From: JBEIGE01 sp040382055
Lineage (GTDB): Bacteria > Pseudomonadota > Gammaproteobacteria > Burkholderiales > Burkholderiaceae_C
Assembly (NCBI GenBank): GCA_040382055.1
Contig: JBEIGE010000032.1
Span: forward strand, 1 to 31,241
DNA length: 31,241 nt
Direction: 5' to 3'
A program made the translations under genes and the position numbers. The notes under the pieces were generated by a model that worked only from the letters and a program-made list of their open reading frames with translations, was not told where the DNA came from and ran no database searches. Shown here in pieces: positions 1 through 6,902 of the stretch (position 1 is its first letter; every line of letters starts with the position of its first letter).

Positions 1-237
1 ATGAGAGTAGATGACGATAAAATAAGAAAGGCTTTTAAAACAAAAGACTGGAATGAAATTAAAGTACAAGACTCGTGGCAGATTTTTAAAATCATGGCCG
101 AGTTTGTTGAGGCTTTTGAAAAGCTGGGGAAAATTGGTCCTTGTGTAAGCATTTTTGGCTCGGCCAGAACCAAACCGGAACATCGTTTTTACTTTCGAAA
201 GGGCAGGACCCCATCGACTCGTCTCGACTCCCTATAA
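1..237 (+). pseudogene. LOG-family (TIGR00730-like) protein, N-terminal fragment joined to unrelated sequence
   Basis: The first 60 or so residues look like the start of a LOG/TIGR00730 Rossmann-fold protein (cytokinin riboside 5'-monophosphate phosphoribohydrolase family), with the recognisable GPCVSIFGSARTKPE strand at residues 46-60. The following part of the family, including the GGGPGIMEA substrate motif, is absent. After about base 190 the frame runs into sequence that looks like the leader of ispB and stops at 237. The first ~190 bases are far richer in A and T than the rest of the window, and the protein style (many K, D and I) resembles Bacteroidetes homologues rather than a betaproteobacterium; that last point is from memory of the family. 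It cannot encode a working enzyme. An assembly chimera is the simplest explanation; a real recombination scar is the alternative. Confidence 0.6.
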
Positions 238-238
238 T
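233..238 (+). promoter_or_regulatory. Candidate -10 box of ispB promoter
   Basis: A perfect TATAAT hexamer lies 22 bases before the ispB GTG start. No convincing -35 element sits at the right distance. A direct repeat TCGACTC occurs at 214-220 and 224-230 just upstream. A transcript starting near 245 would have a leader of about 16 bases. Confidence 0.4.
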
Positions 239-260
239 CCGGCAAACTCAAAATCGCACC

Positions 261-1241
261 GTGTCAGTCGACTTCAAAACCACCAACCCCCTTCTGCCGA
301 TTACTGACGATATGGCAGAGGTGGATAGAGTTATTGCCAAACGACTTGAATCAGACGTGCCCTTGGTCAGTCAGGTCTCCCGCTACATCATTGCGTCGGG
401 CGGCAAACGTTTGCGACCTGCGCTGCTTTTGATGACCTGTGGCGCTCTTGGCTACCGCGGTGACTTTCGCCACCGTTTGGCGGCAGTTGTGGAGTTTATC
501 CACACCGCAACCTTGTTGCACGATGACGTAGTGGACACCTCAGCACTCAGGCGAGGGCTTCCAACCGCGAACGAGCAATTCGGAAACCCTGCAAGCGTAC
601 TGGTCGGAGATTTCTTGTATTCCCGCGCCTTCCAGATGATGGTCGAGGCGAAAAACATGCGTGTCATGGAGGTGCTTGCAGAAGCAACCAACATCATTTC
701 GGAAGGTGAAGTGATGCAACTCATGAACATGCACAATCCGGATTTGGACGAGGCAGCTTACCTGCACGTGATTCGTTCCAAAACAGCCAAGCTCTTCGAG
801 GCCAGTTCTCGGGTCGGCGCCATTCTTGCAGGAGCAGACGCGTCCATTGAGGAGGCCTGCGCCGACTATGGCCAGGCCTTGGGGACTGCTTTTCAGGTCA
901 TCGACGACGTGCTTGATTACGCCGGTGATGCAACTGTAATGGGCAAGAGCTTGGGAGATGACCTGCGTGAAGGCAAAGCTACACTGCCTTTGATCGCTGC
1001 GATGCAACGCGGTAGCCCGGATCAAAGGGCGATCATCAAGTCAGCCATAGAAAATGGTTCTGTTGATCAGTTGGCCTTCGTCATTGATATTGTCAGGCAG
1101 ACTGGTGCACTTGAAGTTTCCCATCAAGCCGCTATCCGGGAAGCTCAGCGGGCCATTGAAGCTGCACGCAAACTTCCAGCCGGGCCTCATACCGACGGAT
1201 TGATACAATTGGCGGGCGATCTTCTCAAAAGACAGCACTAA
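261..1241 (+). CDS. ispB: Octaprenyl diphosphate synthase (polyprenyl synthetase)
   Basis: This cytosolic enzyme elongates farnesyl diphosphate with isopentenyl diphosphate to make the side chain of ubiquinone. With a GTG start at 261 the protein has 326 residues, normal for the family. The substrate-binding GGKRLRP motif is at residues 47-53, the first Asp-rich motif DDVVD at 88-92 and the second DDVLD at 215-219; both bind magnesium-diphosphate. The frame is open upstream to 141, but that part runs through the suspected chimeric junction, so it was not used. GTG 261 was chosen because about 20 residues before the MAEVDRVI helix are usual; ATG 312 is the alternative. Neither start has a clear Shine-Dalgarno sequence. 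It is followed after 28 bases by tRNA-Pro. Identification is secure; the start is less so. Confidence 0.93.
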   Translation: MSVDFKTTNPLLPITDDMAEVDRVIAKRLESDVPLVSQVSRYIIASGGKRLRPALLLMTCGALGYRGDFRHRLAAVVEFIHTATLLHDDVVDTSALRRGLPTANEQFGNPASVLVGDFLYSRAFQMMVEAKNMRVMEVLAEATNIISEGEVMQLMNMHNPDLDEAAYLHVIRSKTAKLFEASSRVGAILAGADASIEEACADYGQALGTAFQVIDDVLDYAGDATVMGKSLGDDLREGKATLPLIAAMQRGSPDQRAIIKSAIENGSVDQLAFVIDIVRQTGALEVSHQAAIREAQRAIEAARKLPAGPHTDGLIQLAGDLLKRQH

Positions 1242-1269
1242 CCAGCAGTTGTCGGTATCTGAGGATTAT

Positions 1270-1346
<77 letters not shown>

Positions 1347-1720
1347 ATATATCCAAAATAACTCTGCCGGAATACCCCGGTACAAAATTCAAAACCTGTC
1401 GCTTTCGCGTTTGTGGTTTGTGGTTTCTTCTGATCTTAACGTTGCCTATTGGCAGCCTGATTCAGATTTACATCGATCCGACTATCGGCGATGATGCACG
1501 CATTAAAGCTTTGAAACTTTTCTAATCGGCAAACACCTGCCAAAGACATTGCCATTTATGTGAGAAGCCAAACCGTTGCTCTGCCAAATTACGGTCTCGC
1601 GCTAATTCCACCTGGCAAGTCAAAGCAGACGCCCCCATGAATATGGTTTGCCCTTGACTTGAATAAACTGCTTTAACCACGATGAGTAAGCCACAATAAT
1701 TAATGCGCAGGGGGTACATG
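1347..1720 (+). other. Gap between tRNA-Pro and pilC with no recognisable gene
   Basis: This 374-base stretch holds no open frame I recognise. A frame reaching 1525 begins inside tRNA-Pro and is implausible; an antisense frame (1522-1791) overlaps the start of pilC and resembles nothing known to me. TTGACT at 1654-1659 could be a -35 element for pilC, but no -10 hexamer follows at a fitting distance. The gene pilB, which commonly precedes pilC, is not present, and no remnant of its C-terminus could be recognised. Confidence 0.5.
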
Positions 1721-2938
1721 ATGGCACAGGTAAGTTCCAAAAAAGTCAAGGAATTTGTATTTGAGTGGGAAGGCAAGGACCGCAATGGCAAGCTGGTTCG
1801 GGGCGAGTCGCGGGCTGCTGGCGAGAACCAGGTTCAAACCGCCTTGCGTAGACAAGGCATTCTTGCCAGCAAAATCAAAAAACCAAGCGTGCGCATGGGC
1901 AAAGCCATCAAGCGCAAAGACCTTTCCATTTTTACCCGGCAGCTAGCCACAATGATGAAAGCAGGCGTGCCTTTGCTGCAAGCCTTTGACATCGTAGGCC
2001 GCGGCAACGCCAATGCCAACGTGACCAAGCTTCTCAATGACATTCGAACCGACGTGGAAACGGGCACCTCCCTCAGTGTTGCGTTTCGAAAATTTCCGAT
2101 GCATTTTGATAGCCTGTATTGCAATCTGGTTGAGGCCGGTGAACAAGCCGGCATTCTGGACCAGTTGCTTGAGCGACTCGCCATCTACATGGAAAAAACC
2201 GAGGCTATCAAATCCAAGATCAAGTCAGCTTTGATGTACCCAAGCGCGGTGATGGTTGTGGCTTTTGTGGTGGTCACCGTGATCATGATCTTTGTGATTC
2301 CAGCATTCAAGGAGGTATTCAGCTCATTTGGTGCGGATTTGCCCGCTCCCACATTGGTGGTCATTGCCATGAGCGAGTTCTTTGTGAGTTACTGGTGGCT
2401 GATGTTTGGCGCAATTGGCGGCGGAATCTATTTTTTTATGCAGGCCTGGAGGCGCAATGAGAATGTGCAGCATGCGATGGATCGCATCATCCTCAAGGTT
2501 CCGGTTTTCGGCAGCTTGATCAATAAATCGTGCATTGCCAGGTGGACGCGCACTTTGGCGACCATGTTTGCTGCCGGCGTGCCATTGGTCGAGGCACTTG
2601 ATTCAGTGGGAGGCGCTGCTGGGAATTCCGTTTACGAGATTGCAACCGAAAAAATTCAACAGGAAGTTGCAACCGGAACCAGCCTGACAAACGCAATGAC
2701 AAACGCCAACTTGTTTCCCAGCATGGTGCTGCAAATGTGCGCCATCGGGGAAGAGTCCGGCTCAATAGACCACATGCTCAGTAAATCGGCCGATTTTTAC
2801 GAGGCCGAAGTTGACGAAATGGTCGCTGGACTTTCCAGTCTGATGGAGCCCATCATCATTGTTTGCTTAGGCGGCTTGATCGGTGGCATTGTTATTGCCA
2901 TGTATCTGCCCATCTTCAAACTCGGGCAGGTCGTTTGA
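1721..2938 (+). CDS. pilC: Type IV pilus inner-membrane platform protein PilC
   Basis: PilC is the polytopic inner-membrane platform on which the assembly ATPase PilB and retraction ATPase PilT act. The 405-residue product has two T2SSF domains: a first (roughly residues 60-185) containing IFTRQLATMMKAGVPLLQAFD, and a second (roughly 265-390) containing WTRTLATMFAAGVPLVEALD. Hydrophobic segments follow each domain, and a C-terminal membrane segment ends in MYLPIFKLGQVV, typical for the family. A strong purine tract CAGGGGG at 1709-1714 is best spaced for ATG 1721; ATG 1718 and ATG 1703 are alternatives. The stop overlaps the pilD start (TGATG), indicating translational coupling. The usual upstream neighbour pilB is missing. 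Confidence 0.95.
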   Translation: MAQVSSKKVKEFVFEWEGKDRNGKLVRGESRAAGENQVQTALRRQGILASKIKKPSVRMGKAIKRKDLSIFTRQLATMMKAGVPLLQAFDIVGRGNANANVTKLLNDIRTDVETGTSLSVAFRKFPMHFDSLYCNLVEAGEQAGILDQLLERLAIYMEKTEAIKSKIKSALMYPSAVMVVAFVVVTVIMIFVIPAFKEVFSSFGADLPAPTLVVIAMSEFFVSYWWLMFGAIGGGIYFFMQAWRRNENVQHAMDRIILKVPVFGSLINKSCIARWTRTLATMFAAGVPLVEALDSVGGAAGNSVYEIATEKIQQEVATGTSLTNAMTNANLFPSMVLQMCAIGEESGSIDHMLSKSADFYEAEVDEMVAGLSSLMEPIIIVCLGGLIGGIVIAMYLPIFKLGQVV

Positions 2939-3891
2939 TGCTCGAAGGTGCATCCTGGGCAGTCCCGGTCATCGCAGGGCTGGTAGGTTTGCTGATCGGC
3001 AGTTTCCTCAATGTGGTGATCTACCGTTTACCGCTGATTCTTGAACGACAGTGGCTAAGAGATTCCTGCGAATGGCTTAGTGACGCCCAAGAGATTGGCA
3101 GAGTAACCGGCTTGTCTGCGACAGATGCCAATCAGCTTGCTGCCGCCAATATCTCATTGGCCAAGGCGCTGGAGCAACTGCCGCCGTTCAGCCTTTGGTT
3201 GCCGCGTTCACGATGCCGCACGTGCGGCCATCTGATTGCCTGGTATGAAAACATTCCTGTACTCAGTTATCTGGTGCTGCGCGGTAAATGTTCTGTGTGT
3301 AAAACAGCGATCAGCCTGCGCTATCCTGCCGTAGAGTTATTGACAGGCGCCGTTTTTTCAGTCACAGCACACCACTACGGGCTCACATTGCAAGGTTTGA
3401 TCTGGGCTGTTTTTGCTGCTATTTTGATTGCGCAATTCTTCATCGATTTTGACACGCAGTTGCTGCCTGACAGCCTCAATTACCCCCTGCTCTGGCTGGG
3501 CTTAATCGCTGCCGCAGCAGGGTGGACAGTCCCTCTGAAGTCGGCTATTTGGGGCGCGGTTGCAGGCTACCTGAGCCTATGGCTGCTCCACCATGCCTAC
3601 CGCTTGGTGACAAACAAGGAGGGCATGGGCCATGGGGATTTCAAATTACTCGCCGCATTGGGCGTATGGTTCGGTTCTGAACATGTGCTGGCCATCATTC
3701 TGCTTTCATCTCTAGTAGGATCTGCGATTGGAATCATCTTGCTGATCGTCAAAAGAATCTCCCAAATGGACACCCCGATCCCTTTCGGCCCTTTTCTGGC
3801 AGGCGCCGGCTTGCTCTGCCTGTTACTGGGCCCCGGCAAACTCGCACAGTTGCTACCAATTGCATTCCCTTTTTCTTCCCTGATGCACTAA
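2938..3891 (+). CDS. pilD: Prepilin peptidase / N-methyltransferase PilD
   Basis: PilD is the inner-membrane aspartyl protease that cleaves the leader of type IV prepilins (and type II pseudopilins) and methylates the new N-terminus. Seen in the 317 residues: an N-terminal membrane segment with GSFLNVVIYRLP (21-32), two zinc-binding Cys pairs C93/C96 and C118/C121, a catalytic region FIDFDTQLLPD (168-178), and the second Asp motif GMGHGDFK (229-236), followed by several membrane helices. ATG 2938 overlaps the pilC stop. The stretch between the first helix and the first Cys pair (about residues 38-90) seems longer than usual, so the protein is longer than the roughly 285-290 residues I expect. 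Function is secure. Confidence 0.95.
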   Translation: MLEGASWAVPVIAGLVGLLIGSFLNVVIYRLPLILERQWLRDSCEWLSDAQEIGRVTGLSATDANQLAAANISLAKALEQLPPFSLWLPRSRCRTCGHLIAWYENIPVLSYLVLRGKCSVCKTAISLRYPAVELLTGAVFSVTAHHYGLTLQGLIWAVFAAILIAQFFIDFDTQLLPDSLNYPLLWLGLIAAAAGWTVPLKSAIWGAVAGYLSLWLLHHAYRLVTNKEGMGHGDFKLLAALGVWFGSEHVLAIILLSSLVGSAIGIILLIVKRISQMDTPIPFGPFLAGAGLLCLLLGPGKLAQLLPIAFPFSSLMH

Positions 3892-3894
3892 AGC

Positions 3895-4494
3895 ATGATC
3901 CGCTTAGGACTTACAGGGGGTATCGGCAGCGGTAAGAGTACGGTGGCAGGCATGCTGGCCGGACTGGGAGCCGCCGTGATTGATGCAGACGCCATTTCCC
4001 GCAGCACTACAGCAAGTCAGGGAGCTGCCATTGGGGCCATCAGGGAACAGTTTGGTGACAATTTCATCACCGGAGATGGCCAACTTGATCGCTCTCGCAT
4101 GCGAGAGCGAATCTTTGCAGACCCCCATTCACGCCAGCGTTTGGAAGCGATTATTCACCCCCTGGTCAGAATTGAAACGCAACGCCAGGAACAGAGCGCA
4201 ATAAGCAACGGACAGCGTTGTCTCGTTTTTGATGTCCCCTTGCTGGTTGAATCTGCACACTGGCGACAAGATGTTGATTCGGTGGTGGTGATTGACTGCA
4301 CACTGGAAGAGCAGATTGCGCGCACCATGGCCCGAAGCGGCTTGGATCGCATGGCGGTTGAAAAAATTATTGAAAGTCAGGCCAGTCGTTTAACCCGGCT
4401 GGCTTCTGCGGATACTGTGATATTCAATTCGGGACTGAGCCTGAGGGATTTAAGCCTGCAAGTCCTGCAAATCTCAAGCCACTTCGGGCTATGA
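3895..4494 (+). CDS. coaE: Dephospho-CoA kinase
   Basis: CoaE phosphorylates the 3'-hydroxyl of dephospho-CoA with ATP, the last step of coenzyme A synthesis, in the cytosol. The 199 residues are normal for the family. The P-loop GGIGSGKST is at residues 8-16, followed by the DADAISR region that contacts substrate, and VFDVPLLVES in the middle lid/core part. ATG 3895 begins 3 bases after the pilD stop, so it is probably in the pil transcript. The pilD-coaE-zapD-yacG order is widely conserved in beta- and gammaproteobacteria. The coding sequence contains a perfect 22-base palindrome at 4089-4110. Confidence 0.96.
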   Translation: MIRLGLTGGIGSGKSTVAGMLAGLGAAVIDADAISRSTTASQGAAIGAIREQFGDNFITGDGQLDRSRMRERIFADPHSRQRLEAIIHPLVRIETQRQEQSAISNGQRCLVFDVPLLVESAHWRQDVDSVVVIDCTLEEQIARTMARSGLDRMAVEKIIESQASRLTRLASADTVIFNSGLSLRDLSLQVLQISSHFGL

Positions 4495-4516
4495 TTCGGC
4501 CACCGGAAAAAACAGC

Positions 4517-5272
4517 GTGATTATCTACGAGTACCCCTTCAACGAGCGTATCCGCACGTATCTGCGGCTGGAACATCTCTTTCTCCGCTTGGCCGAACTG
4601 GTATCCCGGGACGACCCGCTTGACCATCATTTTGCGCTGGCCACCATCTTCGAGATTATGGACGTTGGGGCCCGCGCTGATTTGAAGTCCGATGTACTCA
4701 AAGACCTTGAAAAACAGAAGCAGATTCTGAGCACCTACAGAGACAACCCAGCCATTGCCCAGGGTGTACTTGATGAGGTTATTCAAAGGCTTGAATCGTG
4801 CTTCATGCAGCTCAACGGTTTGCCCGGTAAAGTCGGGCATTCGCTCACAGAGAATGACTGGTTGATGGGCATACGCAGCCGAATCGGGATTCCGGGCGGC
4901 ACGTGTGAGTTTGATTTGCCAGCCTATTTTGCCTGGCAGCATCTCAGCAGCCATAAGCGCCAAGAGAGCTTATCCCGCTGGATTGTGCCGCTCTCCCCCT
5001 TGGCTGACTCCATCTATGTGCTGCTTAAACTTCTTCGTGATTCCGGTTCGGCTCAAAAAGTGATTGCCTCTGGCGGGCATTTTCAGCAGAACCTTCCTCA
5101 AGGAAGAACCTTTCACCTGCTGCGCCTGGCAATTGACCCGGTTTCGGGATTGATCCCCGAGATCAGTGGCAACCGCCTGATGGTGTCGATCCGAATGATG
5201 CAGCAAGGAGATGATGACCACCTGCAAGGCAGCAACGATGACCAGACGCTGGAGTTAACGCTCTGTTCTTGA
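4517..5272 (+). CDS. zapD: Cell division protein ZapD (YacF/DUF1342)
   Basis: ZapD binds the C-terminal tail of FtsZ and bundles FtsZ filaments at the division site. The 251-residue product matches the family in length, with the conserved opening IYEYPFNERIRTYLRLEHLF and the helical N-terminal domain containing HHFALATIFEIMDVGARADLKSD, then a beta-rich C-terminal half. The start is GTG 4517, chosen because the conserved sequence begins immediately after it; no ATG occurs earlier in frame after the coaE stop. The gene lies 22 bases after coaE and 28 bases before yacG, the usual arrangement. No catalytic residues are expected. Confidence 0.95.
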   Translation: MIIYEYPFNERIRTYLRLEHLFLRLAELVSRDDPLDHHFALATIFEIMDVGARADLKSDVLKDLEKQKQILSTYRDNPAIAQGVLDEVIQRLESCFMQLNGLPGKVGHSLTENDWLMGIRSRIGIPGGTCEFDLPAYFAWQHLSSHKRQESLSRWIVPLSPLADSIYVLLKLLRDSGSAQKVIASGGHFQQNLPQGRTFHLLRLAIDPVSGLIPEISGNRLMVSIRMMQQGDDDHLQGSNDDQTLELTLCS

Positions 5273-5296
5273 AACGTGTGAATCAGCCAATATAAA
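5269..5296 (+). promoter_or_regulatory. Candidate promoter just before yacG
   Basis: TTGAAA (5269-5274), a 16-base spacer and TATAAA (5291-5296) form a reasonable sigma-70 promoter overlapping the end of zapD. The -10 box ends only four bases before the yacG ATG, so a transcript from it would be leaderless or would start inside the start codon. Proposed from sequence only. Confidence 0.3.
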
Positions 5297-5300
5297 CATC

Positions 5301-5507
5301 ATGGACACCAAACTGGTCACCTGCCCCACATGCAAGAAAGACAGTGTTTACGCGGTCTCAAATCCCTTTCGTCCTTTTTGCAGCGAACGCTGCAAAAGTA
5401 TAGATTTCGGTGCTTGGTCCAGCGAACATTTCCGCATGGCGGCAGAAGAACCACAAGATGAGACCGCTTTTGGCGGCTCGGCTTTGGCGGACCCCAAAAT
5501 TCAGTAA
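5301..5507 (+). CDS. yacG: DNA gyrase inhibitor YacG (zinc-binding)
   Basis: YacG is a small zinc protein that binds GyrB and inhibits DNA gyrase. The 68 residues carry the four-Cys zinc site: C8 and C11 in CPTC, then C27 and C31 in FCSERC, followed by the conserved CKSIDFGAWSSE stretch. The acidic C-terminal tail is typical. ATG 5301 lacks a Shine-Dalgarno sequence and is preceded closely by a -10-like TATAAA. It follows zapD as in many proteobacteria, and is convergent with mutT. Confidence 0.95.
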   Translation: MDTKLVTCPTCKKDSVYAVSNPFRPFCSERCKSIDFGAWSSEHFRMAAEEPQDETAFGGSALADPKIQ

Positions 5508-5541
5508 CTGATTCGACCTAAGTCCTCTTGTCTGCTACGGT

Positions 5542-6021
5542 TTACGCTATTGAATGCGTAGCGCCACAAAACTGCTTTTCTTGCGCTAACCACTGCAGCA
5601 CAGGAACGGTCCCAGGCAACACCGGCACCACAAGAACCGGCAGTTGCTCCCAGGAATAGTGTTGCCCTTCACGCATCTGCAACTCACCGGTCCAGGTCAG
5701 CACCTTGCAAAAATTCAGTCTTACCAATGCGTGAGGATAGTCCACGGTCTCTTGCCGCCAAGGCTGTGCATCAACAATCTCGATACCTAATTCTTCGCGC
5801 AACTCGCGTTTGAGTGCTTCAGATACGGTTTCACCGGGTTCCAGTTTGCCACCGGGGAATTCCCAGAACCCCTCGTAAACTTTTCCTGCAGGCCGGGATG
5901 TCAATAAAAAATGACCGTCCGGCCGGATCAGCACACCGACTGCAACCTGGGTTAACGACCTGTCAGCCGGACCTTCGCGCACCCGCTCCGGGTCGGCCAC
6001 CAAGGGCTGCGCTGCTCTCAT
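5542..6021 (-). CDS. mutT: NUDIX hydrolase, MutT-like (8-oxo-dGTP diphosphatase)
   Basis: MutT-type enzymes hydrolyse 8-oxo-dGTP and so prevent A:T to C:G transversions. The 159-residue protein has a full Nudix box at residues 58-80 (G58, E64, R72-E73, E76-E77, G79), preceded by the GFWEFPGGK stretch typical of MutT. About 25 residues at the N-terminus lie before the fold. There is no C-terminal thiamine-phosphate synthase-like domain of the kind fused to some MutT proteins. The ATG overlaps the stop of the upstream ATPase gene (ATGA), so translation is probably coupled. The exact substrate is inferred; the Nudix family assignment is certain. Confidence 0.88.
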   Translation of the reverse strand: MRAAQPLVADPERVREGPADRSLTQVAVGVLIRPDGHFLLTSRPAGKVYEGFWEFPGGKLEPGETVSEALKRELREELGIEIVDAQPWRQETVDYPHALVRLNFCKVLTWTGELQMREGQHYSWEQLPVLVVPVLPGTVPVLQWLAQEKQFCGATHSIA

Positions 6022-6899
6022 GCCGCTGGTTGATGGTGCCTGCCCGCATAGTCCCGAGCAAACTGATACGCCACTCGGCCACTGCGTGAGCCACGCTCAA
6101 GGGCCCAAACCAGCGCTTCAGGCTTGGCTGACTCAATGGCTTTTAAATCGACGTCAAAGGAAGAAAGCCACTGCGCCACGATGGTCAGATATTCGTTTTG
6201 ACTGAAAGGATAGAAGCTGACCCACAGGCCAAAGCGCTCGGACAATGAAATCTTTTCCTCCACGACTTCACCGGGATGCACTTCGCCGTCATCTGTGTGG
6301 GTATAGCTAAGGTTGTCTTGCATGTACTCAGGCAACAAATGTCGCCGGTTGCTGGTGGCATAGATGAGTACATTGGGTGTAGTGGCTGCGACCGAGCCAT
6401 CAAGAATGGACTTTAGTGCCTTGTAGCCCGCTTCACCGTCTTCAAAGCTTAAGTCATCGCAAAAAATGATGAACTTCTCAGGCCGCTCTGAAACAGTTTC
6501 GACAATATCGGGCAGATCGGTCAAATCAGCCTTGTCAACCTCAATCAAACGCAAGCCCTGTGCTGCATAAGCGTGCAAACAAGCACGGATGAGGGACGAT
6601 TTACCGGTTCCTCGAGCACCCGTAAGCAACACATTGTTGGCCGGTTTAGACTGGACAAACTGCAAGGTGTTACGCTGAATTTTTTCTTTTTGCGGCCCGA
6701 TTTCTTTGAGTGCATCGAGCGACATTTTCCCGACGTGACGCACTGGCTCGAGTCTCCCATGGCCAGAGCTGCGCTTGCGGTAGCGGTAGGCAATTGAAGC
6801 ATTCCAATCGGGTTGGTGCAAGGGCTGCGGCAGGATGGACTCAATACGCGAGATCAACATCTCGACGCGGTTTAGCATTCGCTCAAAAGCGTCATTCAT
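6018..6899 (-). CDS. DUF815-family ATP-binding protein (AAA-like)
   Basis: A cytosolic P-loop ATPase of unknown biological role. The 293 residues hold a Walker A motif GARGTGKS at 94-101, a Walker B-like FIIFCDDL at 143-150, and a following sensor-type segment LIYATSNRRHLLPEYM near 180-195, an arrangement typical of DUF815 (distantly DnaA/AAA+). It begins three bases after the argJ stop and overlaps mutT by four bases, so it sits inside a secA-argJ-ATPase-mutT transcription unit. No partner or substrate can be deduced from the sequence. Confidence 0.9.
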   Translation of the reverse strand: MNDAFERMLNRVEMLISRIESILPQPLHQPDWNASIAYRYRKRSSGHGRLEPVRHVGKMSLDALKEIGPQKEKIQRNTLQFVQSKPANNVLLTGARGTGKSSLIRACLHAYAAQGLRLIEVDKADLTDLPDIVETVSERPEKFIIFCDDLSFEDGEAGYKALKSILDGSVAATTPNVLIYATSNRRHLLPEYMQDNLSYTHTDDGEVHPGEVVEEKISLSERFGLWVSFYPFSQNEYLTIVAQWLSSFDVDLKAIESAKPEALVWALERGSRSGRVAYQFARDYAGRHHQPAA

Positions 6900-6902
6900 G
6901 GC

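Noticed and set aside
1654..1682. TTGACT as a -35 element for pilC
   Set aside because: No -10-like hexamer at 16-19 bases downstream.
1522..1791. 89-codon antisense frame overlapping the start of pilC
   Set aside because: No recognisable domain, overlaps a certain gene start, and no supporting ribosome-binding site.
5534..5562. GCTACG/CGTAGC inverted repeat between yacG and mutT
   Set aside because: Six base pairs with a 17-base loop and no T tract; insufficient for a terminator.
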